From: Ichthyophthirius multifiliis
Taxonomy: Eukaryota; Ciliophora; Oligohymenophorea; Hymenostomatida
Direction: 5' to 3'
Length of the DNA: 64,000 bases
Assembly: GCF_000220395.1 (NCBI RefSeq)
Contig: NW_004086927.1
Span: forward strand, 1 to 64,000
Positions within the stretch are counted from its first letter, which is position 1; each line of letters starts with the position of its first letter. This document shows positions 37,590-49,157 of the stretch, piece by piece. The notes under the pieces were generated by a model, which did not search any database, had not been told where the DNA came from, and saw only the letters and a list, made by a program, of their open reading frames with translations. The translations under genes were made by a program, and so were the position numbers.

Positions 37590-37745
37590 TTATTAAAATA
37601 TAATATTCTTATTATTTTTTTTTTTTTTATATATAATTTATTAGAGTCAAAAATGTAAGATATGCCAAATAAATATTTATTTTAAATAATATAATCATTA
37701 ATTTTTTTATTAATAGGTGTATTAATAATATAAATTATTTATTGA
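36375..37745 (+). CDS. Gln/Asn-rich protein with possible C-terminal membrane anchor
   Basis: Exon 1 (36375-36431) and exon 2 (36493-37062) encode about 209 residues dominated by Gln, Asn and Tyr with repeats of the type IPLQQQKIPQKQQ. Further small exons fit at 37112-37158 (LKNENKQHNNFNQEEE), 37211-37292 (FDNILDNLNIDNTNLSTIQ) and about 37372-37500 (charged coiled coil). A final exon from about 37643 would end in the hydrophobic SLIFLLIGVLIIQIIY and TGA 37745. The phase between exons 4 and 5 is not settled, and a large TA-repeat intron (37537-37584) lies before the last exon. If the first intron after exon 2 is not used, the protein simply ends at TGA 37122. No family is recognised. Confidence 0.5.
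37537..37584. repeat. (TA)n microsatellite
   Basis: A TA run, probably inside the last intron of the Gln-rich gene; it creates a low-complexity Tyr/Ile frame on the minus strand that is not a gene. Confidence 0.85.
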
Positions 37746-38834
37746 TATAAAATAAATTTAAATTTCTCTTACATTAAAAACTTAATTTTAAAATAATATT
37801 TAAAAAATTAAAAAACATAAAATAAATAGAAGTGATAGCAGTTAATTTTAAATATAAAAATCATTTAATGAATTTTTTTTTTTATATAATATTAAGATAA
37901 ATATATATTTATAAATCATAATAATTTATTTTATTATAATTTTAATATTTCTAAACATAAAATATCTACTGATTATATATACAAAATAATTACTATATTA
38001 TTTTTGTATATTATATATATATATATATATTTTAATATATATTTATATTTTACAAATAAATTTATAAATATTTATACACATATTTTTAATTATATATATA
38101 TATATATATATATGATATTTTGTATTTTAATATTTTTTATTTGTTTTTATTCAATATTTTATTATGTTTTTTATCAATTTTCTTTCCTTATAAATTTTAA
38201 ATATATAATTTTTTAACTTAGAATTTTATTTATATATATTTAAAATTTAAAATAATAATTAAGAAGTTTAATGGTAATTTTTTATTAATTATATATTCAT
38301 AAGTTTTTAAAATGTACAATTGCACAAAATTATAGATATCTTAATGATTTTCATTATTAATTTTATATATTTAATATAATATAAAAAATAATTTATAATA
38401 AATTATTAAAATCTATTATTTTATTGTTGTAGTTTGATTACTAATTATTTTAGTTCTACTCATACATTAATACATTTCAAAAAATTTTTCATATTAAATA
38501 TTTTTATATAAAAAAAAAAACTTATTTATCAAATGTTTCCATTAAAAATTTTTTTAATATTTTTATTTATTTAAATTACGTTATTTTTCAATTTTCCATG
38601 ATGAAACATATAAAAATATTATTATGTCGTTACTTAATGATTTTATTAGAAAAAAATTAATAATATATTTTATTATTAGTTAATACTAAAAAATACTATA
38701 TATAAAATTAAAAAATTAATTATTTTATGGATAAATTCTTTATAAGGAAGATTTATATCAAATAATTAAATAAATATATAATGTATAAATTATAAAATAA
38801 AGAAAAATTAGATATTTATTTTATATTGTTTAAT

Positions 38835-38891
<57 letters not shown>

Positions 38892-38911
38892 TCATTTATC
38901 CAATTATTTTT
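37746..38911. other. AT-rich spacer between convergent genes
   Basis: TA tracts lie at 38015-38030, 38092-38112 and 38838-38888. Open frames here are Ile/Tyr/Phe-only low complexity; no gene is supported. Confidence 0.6.
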
Positions 38912-41399
38912 TCAATTTTTAATTTGTTTTAATTAATTGAAATATTTCTTTATTAAAGTATTATTTATTTCTTTAATATTACCTAAATGCTCCCTTTAAT
39001 TAATAAATAAAAATAATATAATTGATATATATATTTACCATAAATTAAAATCATCTTTATAACCATTTATAGGAAAATAAATTTTATTTTCGTTCTCTTA
39101 TTTTTCATTTTATTTTTGAAAAATTTTATCAACTGTTAATTTAAAAGCATCATCTTATATTTATTCTTTACAAAATAAAAATATAAAATTTTTATACCTA
39201 TCATTCTTGGAACTAAAGTTTTCAAAATATTTGAACATTCATCTATAGCTGGATTAGTGTTTATTTCTAAAAGCCATGTATTTATATCTTAATCAACTAA
39301 AAAATCATAACCGAAAATTTCAAAACAGTGTTTTTTTTCACGAAGAATCATATATTTTTTAACTGAAGATAGTGTAATTAAGACTATATTTTAAATTTTC
39401 TATATTATTTTGTTTTTGTAATATTAAGATGGGTTGACTTTATTTTATTCATATAAATAATTATATAATTAATCCATAGTCCACATATTTCCATTTTCGA
39501 ATTGTCCATATTTATCACTATATTTCTAAATAGCATTATTCGTCAAGTGAATAAATTAATTTTCTATTTAATTTTCTCTTAATGAAAATTCAGAGCTTGA
39601 TAATCTTATATATCCTTCACTATATGCAAATATTTTTTTTATTATAAAATATATATATAATTATATATATATATATATATATTTATATATTATATTATAT
39701 ACATATATATAAATACCTAAAAATATATATGTCTAGCTCATGTGTTAATAAAACCCAAATTCTAATATCGAATTTTCTATTATTGATAAGAAGAGGTTTT
39801 TCTATATATTTTTATATAATAAACTGATCTGCTTTTAGTAATATTTTTTTTTTTTAATTGTTATTTTATTATTATTTATTATTTATGATTTTGTTCGTAT
39901 TTTCTAATTGTTCTTCTTCTTATTTATCTACTATTTGAAAAAATGCAGTTGAATAATTATTTTTAACTAAAGGCTATTCTTCGAAACCTTCTATATAATT
40001 ATTTATTATTTTTTCTAATTATTAAAGAGAATTAAACATATGTATACCCCTTCCTCTATTTAAAAAAGTAGGTTTTAATATCCACAAATAAGATGAATAA
40101 AGCTTATCCAAAAAAGTATCATGGAGTACTTATTTTAAATATATGTGATTTAGTATTTTATCAGTAGGATATATTCCATATATATTTTATTAATATTTTA
40201 AAATTTTTCTAATATTTGTTATATTTTAATCATTTTTTAATTTTTTTCTTAATGAATTCGGAATATTATTTTCATAAAATTTTAAAAAATTATTTAAAAA
40301 TGATTCACAATATTCATCCTTTTTTTAAATAAAATAAATATACTAATATATATATATAAATATAAATATATTTAAATAAAAATAAATATATTTTTATATA
40401 TTTATATATATTTTTATAACAAAAAAAATATACTTTAAAATCTATTATATATGTAACAGGAGTTATATTTTCGAAAATATTGATTTTAAAAATATCAGCA
40501 AGTTAAATAAGATTTTTTATTAAATTTTATTTATTAGATATTTCACGATGAAATTCAAAATGATTGAGCATTTATTTAAATTAGCTTTAGTCATTTGAGG
40601 AGTTAAAATTATAACCTATTGTAGATTATTACCATTTAAAATTTATAAAAGGACTCTATTTGTCTTTTATTTCAGTCCAATATGTTCTATTGTTTAAAAC
40701 TTTTCGAATTCTTTCACTATTATTACCTTCTCCTATATAGAACTGTTTTTTATATATATAAAATATGTATATATTTATAATATACTTTAAATATTTATTC
40801 GGTATTATTTTTTTAAGATTATATATTAGAAATTTATTATTCTTTTTAAATTTAGGGTTTGCTTATTTCTAAAGAATTATTATTTTATTAATGTAATTTT
40901 GGAAGTTTTAATTTTTTTTTTCTTCTTCTTTTTTTTTTTTTTTTTATTTTATAAAATTATATTTATTGTGTTATTAAGGTGAACTTTTATTTTATTGATA
41001 TTTTATTTTATAATATTCTCTTTTTATAAAGGTGATACTATTTCTTCATTAGTTTTTTATATTTAAGTCTCATCTTAAAAAGTCAAAAATTTCTGAAAAT
41101 TATCGTTATGTGTTATTTTTCAAGCTTTGTTTATAAATTTTTGTTTCTTGGTTATTTGTTTTCAATATCTTATATTTTTTATTATTTCTATGATTAACTT
41201 TTGTAACTAAGATAATTCGGAGGATATTATATTGCTATACTTATTAATTTTATTTGTTAAATAAAACAAAAATTTAATAAATGATATATTTAAAACCTTT
41301 TTTAATAACAGTTAATTATTAATTATTTTAATGTGGAGATGAAAAACCTGGTATAGAAGAATAGTTAAAATTTTTTTCTGATTTAAATTTAAATAACAT
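38912..41399 (-). CDS. Tubulin tyrosine ligase-like (TTLL) enzyme
   Basis: This multi-exon gene runs from ATG 41399 to TGA 38912-38914. TTL-domain blocks appear in order: YWTEIKDKQSPFINFKW, WILKPTFLNRGRGIHMF (nucleotide-binding Lys and glycine loop), FIIQKYIEKPLLINNRKFDI followed by RIWVLLTH, FIHLTNNAIQKYS, and FEIFGYDFLVDQDINTWLLE followed by INTNPAID (the ATP/Mg acidic residues). Clear introns include 39197-39166 (32 nt) and a TA-bearing one near 39716-39641. Upstream exons (40330-41399) are less certain. The family adds Glu or Gly to tubulin tails in cilia and cortex; which of the two cannot be told here. The linker holds an Asn/Gln-rich insert (NKQQQNNNQKKK). Confidence 0.85.
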
Positions 41400-41634
41400 T
41401 TTATTTTATTTATATATTTTTATAATATTATAATATAAATAAGATTAAATAATTTTTTTTTTTAAAAAAAAAACATTATATATAAAATACTAGAAAAATA
41501 TAAATTTCCGTTTAAAAAATGTATATAAAATATATATGAATAATTATTATTTAATAATAATTAATATTGATTTTTAAAATAATTTTATATAAATATAATT
41601 AAATAAAAAATAAATATATTTATAAAGTAAATAG

Positions 41635-41754
41635 TATTAAATATTAAATATTAAATATTAAATATTAAATATTAAATATTAAATATTAAATATTAAATAT
41701 TAAATATTAAATATTAAATATTAAATATTAAATATTAAATATTAAATATTAAAT
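41635..41754. repeat. 7-bp minisatellite, unit TATTAAA
   Basis: About 17 consecutive, essentially perfect copies of TATTAAA lie between the 5' end of the TTLL gene and the 3' end of the next minus-strand gene. The unit contains TTTAATA on the other strand. It is unlike the TA and AAT repeats seen elsewhere. Confidence 0.95.
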
Positions 41755-41838
41755 TTTAATATTATTTATTATATATATATTTTTTTATTAATATATGAAA
41801 TTCTATTTTTATTAATATATTAAAATATACATTTTTTT

Positions 41839-43552
41839 TCATAAATATTTTTCATAATTTCTTGTTATTTCAGAGGAAATATTTATTTAATTTCTTTAAA
41901 TTCTATTATATTATAGTATATATGGGAAGTTTCCTAAACTTTATTCTTTAAATTAAACATTATCTAATCCTTATTCTTTTTTTAGATAATTTTTTCTTTC
42001 ATCAATAAATTTAATATTTTCCATTAAATTTTTATATTAATTATATTTTTTACTTTAAATCTATTATTTATTAATTTCTTATATATATTTACTATTTATA
42101 TTTTTTAATTCATCTATAACATCCTATTTATATAATTTATACTATTCGTATTCTTTATCTTTTAGAAAACTTAGTATATTTTTATTAAAATATTGAAACC
42201 TTTATATATTTTCCCATATTAAATCTAAATCAATTACAAACTTTTTATCACCAAAAGACACATTTATCTATTTAGAACTATTTTTTAAATTATTTTATTA
42301 TTAATTTGATTATAAAACAAGATCTTAAAGAAATATTTTCTAAAATTATATATTTTTCCTAATATCTAGACCATCTTCTGTTAGTAAAAATTATTCCATT
42401 TTTTCATTCCAACCTTAAGTTTTTTTTAATTGTTTTACAGATCTTTTCTTGAATTATTTTATTCTATATATATATATATATACATATTAATAAAAAGTAA
42501 AACAAATAAGTTTATTTTTTTATTACCTTTCTAATTATTAAATATTATTCAAAAAATTAATAAAAAAATATTGAATTACATTAAGTTTTGTCTATTCTTC
42601 AATAGATAGAGCTCCTAAATTTTCCACCTCAAAATTAATAAAGCAATTTTCGGGATTATCTAGTTCTTTTTGTGAAAACTCGAACTATATTTCTTATAAA
42701 CAAGTTGATTTAGAAGTATTTGTGTTTTTAGATATTTTCTTAGTAATAAAAACACTATTTTAATGAGAGTTATTTGTAGAAAAATCATCTTTATTTTATG
42801 TGTTTTATATTGTTTTTATTTATTTGTTTAAAAGTGTATTATAGTTAAAATCTTAGCTTTTATTATTTTATTTATTAGTTAATTACTTTTATAAATCTAA
42901 AGGTAAAAATTCATTAATAGATGCTATAGAAGAAGATTAGTGAATTAAATATTATTTTTAAAATTATTAGAAACATTTATCATTTTTAGATAATCTTTAT
43001 AAATGGTTTTTAAATTTATATTTAAAACCCATTTAATTTATTTTATTTTCATCTTTATTTTAATTATCTTTATATATATATATATATATTTATATATATA
43101 AATAATCATTTTATTATACACGGAGGTCTCTCAGTATTGTATTTTTAAAACATATTTTATTTTGTTTAGTTTAAATTAAATATAGTATTTTCTATATTAT
43201 TTTTAGCATTTTAAGTCTTTTTATATAATTCGTTTTTAAAAAGTATATAATCTTAGTATTCAGGTAAAGGTCTTATTTTTTGTGTTTCTTTTTTATTTAT
43301 TATTGGTTCTAAATAATTAGATAATTTTTAGTTTTTTAATTATGAATAATTTGGTTCTGTATAGAAAAGTTATTACGGTTTTATTTCCTATTTTATAGAT
43401 TATGATTTATTTATGAATGTATTTTTAAATTCGTGGTCTTTTGGTAATAATTTGTTTTTAAAAAGCTTTAAAGGCTTTTTATGCTCACTAAATTAAGTCA
43501 TTATATAAAAAATGGAACTGTTCGTTTTAGTTTTAGAAGTTTCAAAATTCAT
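41839..43552 (-). CDS. Uncharacterised coiled-coil protein, three exons
   Basis: Exons 43552-43120, 43067-42527 and 42463-41839 (introns 52 and 63 nt, both with TA runs) join in phase to 532 residues. The sequence is Lys/Asn/Gln-rich with two more conserved-looking parts: a middle block (EFSQKELDNPENCFINFEVE) and a C-terminal half (KKTQGWNEKMEQFLLTEDGL; VIDLDLIWENIQRFQYFNKN) that predicts long helices. No domain is recognised. It could be one of the many ciliate-specific cytoskeletal proteins, but nothing in the sequence proves it. Confidence 0.65.
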
Positions 43553-43778
43553 GTTTTTTTAGTTTTTTTTTTTTTTTAAAAAAAAAAATACTAAATTATT
43601 TATAATTTTTATTTTATTTTTTTTTATAAGAAAAAAAAAAAATTTGAATATTTATTTGTAATATTTTATTAAATGAAAAAAAATAATGTATAAATAATTT
43701 GTTATTATTAAATTAAACTAAAATTATATATATTTAAAGACAATTATTATATTAAAGATAAAAATAATATTAAAAAAA

Positions 43779-44968
43779 ATGATTAGAAAAAATATTAGAA
43801 TGAGAAGAGAATACTTATTCAATATGGAATAAGAAAAAAAAGCCAAATAAAAATATAATTAAAAAATGCAAATAAAAAACGCAATAAATGGTATTTATTA
43901 TAAAAAATTAAAACTAACAATAATAACAAAAATAAAATAGCCAATTAATAAATTCCAACCGAATTATATAAAGAATCGGATAAATTAAAAAAGGAATTAT
44001 AAGCAAACGATGATAATACAATAAGTAATAAATATAAATATATTTATAAATTATATATATATATATATATATATAAATATATATAAATATAAATATTTTT
44101 TTATATTTATATTATATAATTATAGTTCCCAGAAATCATATTGACGATGAATATGCAATGGCTTAATATCGTGATCCAATGATATTAATAACGACTTCAA
44201 GAAGTCCTTCACCAAGACTAATAAGTTTTTAAAAAGTAAAAAAAGCATGCAATTATATTAATATTTATATATATATATATATATAAATTTTTTATATATA
44301 AAATTATACTTATATATAAGGAATTAGTCTCGTTTTTCCCTAATAGTGAAAGAATGAATAGGGGTGCTACTGTAATAAAAAACTTAGTTTAATTTTGTAA
44401 CTAAAAAAATGTTACAGATTTAGTAATAGTTCATGAGCATCGTGGCGAACCTGATGGTATGATAATTTCTCATTTTCCTTTAGGCCCTACATTATATTTG
44501 GGAGTTAAAAATTGTGTATTAAGACATGACATTAAAAATGCTAAATTAGATTCTATAAGTTAATAAAATCCTCATTTGATTTTTCATAATTTTTCTACTG
44601 CGTTAGGATAACGAATAATGAATATTTTCAAGCATTTATTCCCTATACCTAAAATAGATTCTAAAAAAGTTATTTCTTTTGCAAATAATAGCGACCTTAT
44701 TTCAGTTAGACATTGTTTATATGAAAAAAGTGATTAAAATCGACTTAATGAAGTTGTTTCTTTTGCAAATAATAGCGACCTTATTTCAGTTAGACATTGT
44801 TTATATGAAAAAAGTGATTATAAAACTGTCGAACTTAATGAATTGGGACCTAGATTTGAATTAAAACCATACTAAATCTCACTTGGAACTATTGATTAAA
44901 CTGAAGCTACCAAAGAATGGGTTTTAAGACCTTATATGAATACTGCTACTAGAAGATAAGCATTTTGA
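43779..44968 (+). CDS. IMP4: IMP4, U3 snoRNP Brix-domain protein
   Basis: Exons 43779-43890, 43941-44024, 44126-44235 and 44321-44968 (introns 50, 101 and 85 nt) give 317 residues. The N-terminus is basic (MIRKNIRMRREYLFNMEQ), followed by IDDEYAMAQYRDPMILITTS and the Brix domain: SPSPRLISFQKELVSFFPNS, MNRGATVIKNLVQFC, TDLVIVHEHRGEPDGMIISH followed by FPLGPTLYLGV, then GPRFELKPYQISLGTIDQ. IMP4 helps process 18S pre-rRNA with U3 snoRNA in the nucleolus. Unusually, a 28-residue segment (FANNSDLISVRHCLYEKSD and flanks) occurs twice in tandem at 44669-44752 and 44753-44836, keeping the frame. Confidence 0.93.
44669..44836 (+). repeat. 84-bp tandem duplication inside IMP4
   Basis: Two adjacent 84-nt copies start at 44669 and 44753. 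A central block of about 60 nt (from TTTGCAAATAATAGC to GAAAAAAGTGATTA) is identical; the ends differ by a few substitutions and small gaps that cancel to keep the frame. The second copy continues into the conserved downstream sequence, so the first copy appears to be the extra one. Confidence 0.95.
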
Positions 44969-45089
44969 ATATAAATAAAATAATTTTTGTTATTATATAA
45001 TAATACAATAATATAAAGTTTTAAAAAAAACACTAGTATGTTTAAAAATATAATAGAATTTTATTTTATTTATTTATTTATTTATTTTT
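44969..45089. other. AT-rich spacer after IMP4
   Basis: This short stretch has a TTTA repeat at about 45066-45090 and contains no gene. Confidence 0.5.
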
Positions 45090-45359
45090 AAAAAAAAAAA
45101 ACTAAATTTAATAATCTAACATTTATTTACAAATTATTAAATTAAGCCTTTTTCATATTTATTTAATAATATAAAATGTGAGTTTAAATTAAGTTAAAAA
45201 AATAATATATTAACATCAAGATATGCTTTTTATTATCTTAGAATCAATTATTAAGTATTTTTAATATAATTATAAATACTGTACATAAAAAATAATATAA
45301 ATTCTAAGTATATCATTCATTGTTTAATTTTAATTATATTCTATTTTATTTTTTTATCA

Positions 45360-45412
<53 letters not shown>

Positions 45413-45706
45413 ATAGAATTTCTTATTAAATTTACTATTATTGGGAGAATTCGGAACGATTTCGATAAATATGATACGTTCTAATTTAACTTCTTAACTA
45501 AATTAAATAATTATTTCAATTTTTTAGATTTAATTGCTCAAGATATTAAATTTAATTTATTTTAAGATATTTTATAAATTATTTTAACTAATTCTTTATT
45601 TTTGAAAGATATTAAAATTTCAAATTTTTATTAATTATATATTATTTGTTTTAAGGCATTTAAAACTATGCATTTGTTTTTTAATATATGTTTTGTGATA
45701 ATATGA
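45090..45706 (+). pseudogene. Orphan two-exon gene fragment without a start
   Basis: Two protein-like blocks join across a GT...AG intron containing a TA tract (donor near 45309, acceptor 45417). Exon A reads VSLNQVKKIIYQHQDMLFII and ESIIKYFQYNYKYCTQ. Exon B reads IIGRIRNDFDKYDTFQFNFL, TKLNNYFNFLDLIAQDIKFN and ends at TGA 45706. The blocks look like stacked helices of a HEAT or armadillo type. No ATG lies in frame upstream, and no neighbouring exon was found. It may be a decayed gene, or a gene whose first exon I cannot see. Confidence 0.4.
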
Positions 45707-46385
45707 AATGATTTGTATATATAAATATATATTTTTAATATTAGAATGTAAATATTATATTTAATGTAAAAAAAGTATATACATAAGGTAGAAATTTTAT
45801 AAAGTAAGTATACAAAATATATATGATTTAGGTTATAAACTTATAAACATTTATTTTTAAAGTTCAAAACTTTATTAAACGGAAAAAAAATAACTTGATA
45901 ATAAATTAAATATGTATTTAATTTTTTTTTATATAATAAATAAATAATGTTAAAAAAATATTACTTGTAAGTATAATTAATAATTTAGTTAATATTTATG
46001 AGTTGCTAAATAAAAATATTAAAGTATAATTAAAGAAATAAATAGGAATTATTAGTAATGATTAATATTATGAAAGGAAAATAAACATTATTCAAATATA
46101 TATAAATATATATAAAGATAAATATATTTGTGTAAGAAATATAAATTTATATATATATATATATATATGATTAATATATAAATATAAAAATAATTATAAA
46201 TATAAATATTTTTTTTTTATATATTTTTACTTATTTATATTTTAAATATATTTCTTATTTATTAATATATTTTTATTTTTTTATTTATTTTTATAATAAT
46301 ACATTTATATAATTTTTTTTATTTATTTTAATATTATAATATAAGATTTAAAAATAAATAAATATTATTTATCATATTATTTATC

Positions 46386-46421
<36 letters not shown>

Positions 46422-46482
46422 AAAAAAAACCGAAAAATATTATTTAAATTAAATTTCTAAAAATATATAAAGATGTAAAGGA
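45707..46482. other. AT-rich spacer
   Basis: TA tracts lie at about 46148-46168 and 46388-46420. No gene is visible. Confidence 0.6.
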
Positions 46483-47884
46483 ATTATTATAATGACTTAG
46501 AAATAAATAGAGATGCCACATAAAGTATGATTGCACATGCGTAAATATTTTATACATTATACAAATAAATTATTAATAAAGATATTGCAAATTATCACTT
46601 AAATATCATCCAAAATATAATTCCGAAAATCCTTATTTAACTTATAAAAATTTTTGTTTAGTTTCTGAAGCATATTAAGTTTTAAGCGATCGTATAAAAA
46701 ATCAATAAAAAAATCCATTTATAAATAAAAAAAATAGCAATAAAAAGATCATTTTATGATAAATATGGTGAATTTAAATTAAAAGAAGGATTTTTTAGTT
46801 AATAAAGTAATAAAAAAATATATAATATTAAAACATATATTTTATTTTTTTAACAAAAATAAAAAAGACTTGAAAGTTAATTATAAAATAAACAAAAAAA
46901 TATAACTAAAAAATAAAAAAAAAAGGGAGGATATATATTCGAAGGAAATCCAGAAGAAATTTTCGAAAAATTTTTTGGAACAGGAAATCCTTTTAAACAA
47001 ACATATGGTCTTTTTTTTTAAAAAAAAATATATGATTATATTTTATCTATATATTATATATATATAAACTAGATACAACAAATAAATAAGATATAGGTGA
47101 ATTATTTAGATATCCATTTGCCCATTTAAATAAAAACTTATCAATGCCAAAAGATTTACATGTAGAAATTGAATGTACATTAAATGAGTTATATAATGGT
47201 TGTATAAAGGAAATTACATATAAAAGAACTGTATTTATATATGTGATTATATATATATATGTTTTTTAGATATTAAATAAAGATGGAATAACAACAAAAG
47301 AAATAACTGAAATAAAAAAAATTGAAATTAAACCAGGATTTTATAATGGTTAAAAAATAGTTTATTAAGGTTTAGGTCATTAAGAACCTGGAGTAGAAAA
47401 TTGTAAAATAAAATAAAAAATTTACATTATACATTTTATTTTTTTAAAAAAAATAAAATAAAGCTAATTTAGTTATTACTATTAAAGAATTACCACATAA
47501 AAATATTAAAAGAGTTTAAAATGATTTTATTTATTTACATAAAATTAACTTGATTGATGCTTTATCGGCTAAATTCGTTGAGTTTATTACTTTCGATAAA
47601 AGAACTATTCTTATACCTATGGATTAAGTAATTAAGTAAATAATTATATTTTTAAATATTATTATAATATGTATGTGTTTATTTTATAAAGTCCATAAAC
47701 AGTAAAAATGGTAGAGGGTGAAGGAATGCCTATTTATAATTCCGAAGAATTTAAAGTGGAGAATTTCAATTAGTAAGCTTAAAAAGGTGATTTATTTATA
47801 AAGTTTGATATAGAAATACCTAAAATAATTAATGAGGAAAAAAAAGAATAATTTGAAATTTTACTAGAAGAAATGTAAAATTGA
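46483..47884 (+). CDS. DNAJB13/RSP16-like J protein of radial spokes
   Basis: Spliced through short introns (46541-46581, 46692-46737 and others near 47010-47070, 47235-47270, 47415-47462, 47637-47691) this reads a class II J protein. The J domain is YYNDLEINRDATQSMIAHAY, KLSLKYHPKYN, VLSDPIKRSFYDKYGE. The HPD tripeptide is HPK. Then GGYIFEGNPEEIFEKFFGTG, and the two C-terminal beta domains: LHVEIECTLNELYNGCIKEI, IEIKPGFYNGQKIVYQGLG, and TVKMVEGEGMPIYN followed by KGDLFIKFDIEIP. Loss of HPD together with the GGY...FFG segment is typical of DNAJB13, a radial-spoke neck component that does not stimulate Hsp70. A region at 46800-46925 may hide one more intron. Confidence 0.8.
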
Positions 47885-47989
47885 TTAAAATTTAATATAA
47901 GTTTTATATATATATTCATAATTTATAATTTATACCTAAAATAAATGAATTAATTTAGTATTTATTGTATAATAACTAAAAATATATAA

Positions 47990-48033
<44 letters not shown>

Positions 48034-48143
48034 AATATTTTATAAATTATTATCTAAATAAACATTTAATATATAAATAAATATTATATTAAAATATATT
48101 TATAAACGGATAAATAAATATAATATTAAAAAATTATTTATTA

Positions 48144-48797
48144 ATGGATCCGTATTTATCACACCGAAATTTCCAAAGTTAAAACGATTATTCGTAATTT
48201 CGTTCTAAAAGTAATAGTATATAAATAAAAAAGAGAAATAAAAGTAATAGTTAATTATTAAATGATTAGTACATACGCATAATTGATAATATTGTAAAAT
48301 AAAGTAATATAGATGGTGTAATTTTAAATTTTGAAAGTGAAAGAATATTTAATAATTAGAATCAAAAAGTTTAAAATAAAAACTCAAATGGGGAAAACAT
48401 TAAACTTACTTTATAGGAATATAGATTAAAATAACATTAAATAAAAGTTTTGACTTAACATTAAAAATAAATTGCAAGGAAATAAGATAATAGAGCATAT
48501 TTTATTTATATTTTATATATATTTATAATTATATATAGTTTAAAATATATGTAAATAGTTGTACAGATACAGGAGTAGATTTAAAGGAAGCTAGAAATAA
48601 ATACGATAAAATTGAAGTTAATAATTAAATAAATTAAATATTTAGAGATTCAGATGAAAATTTATAAGAAATCAGTAAATTTTTGAAGGCTAAAAAAAAT
48701 ATAGAATTCGAATATTCAGAGGCTAGTAACAAAATTAAAGATGTTCATAAAAAATTGTAAAATACAAAATTTGATATTGCTTAACTAATTGCAAGTA

Positions 48798-48847
<50 letters not shown>

Positions 48848-49100
48848 TTAATATATTTTTATTTTATTATTTAATATTTTATCAACTATTTTTATATATA
48901 TTTTTTAAGCCTATAATTTATATGATAATAATAATAATATTAATAATAATTATGATTTTTAAGATGAATTATATGAAATCTAAAAATATATAAAATAAGA
49001 ATTTACAGATGTTTAATTAGAAACTGCTAATAAAATTTTAGAATATATAAATAGAGTTTTTAAAGAAAGTAAATAAAGATAATAAATAAAAGTTCATTAA

Positions 49101-49157
<57 letters not shown>

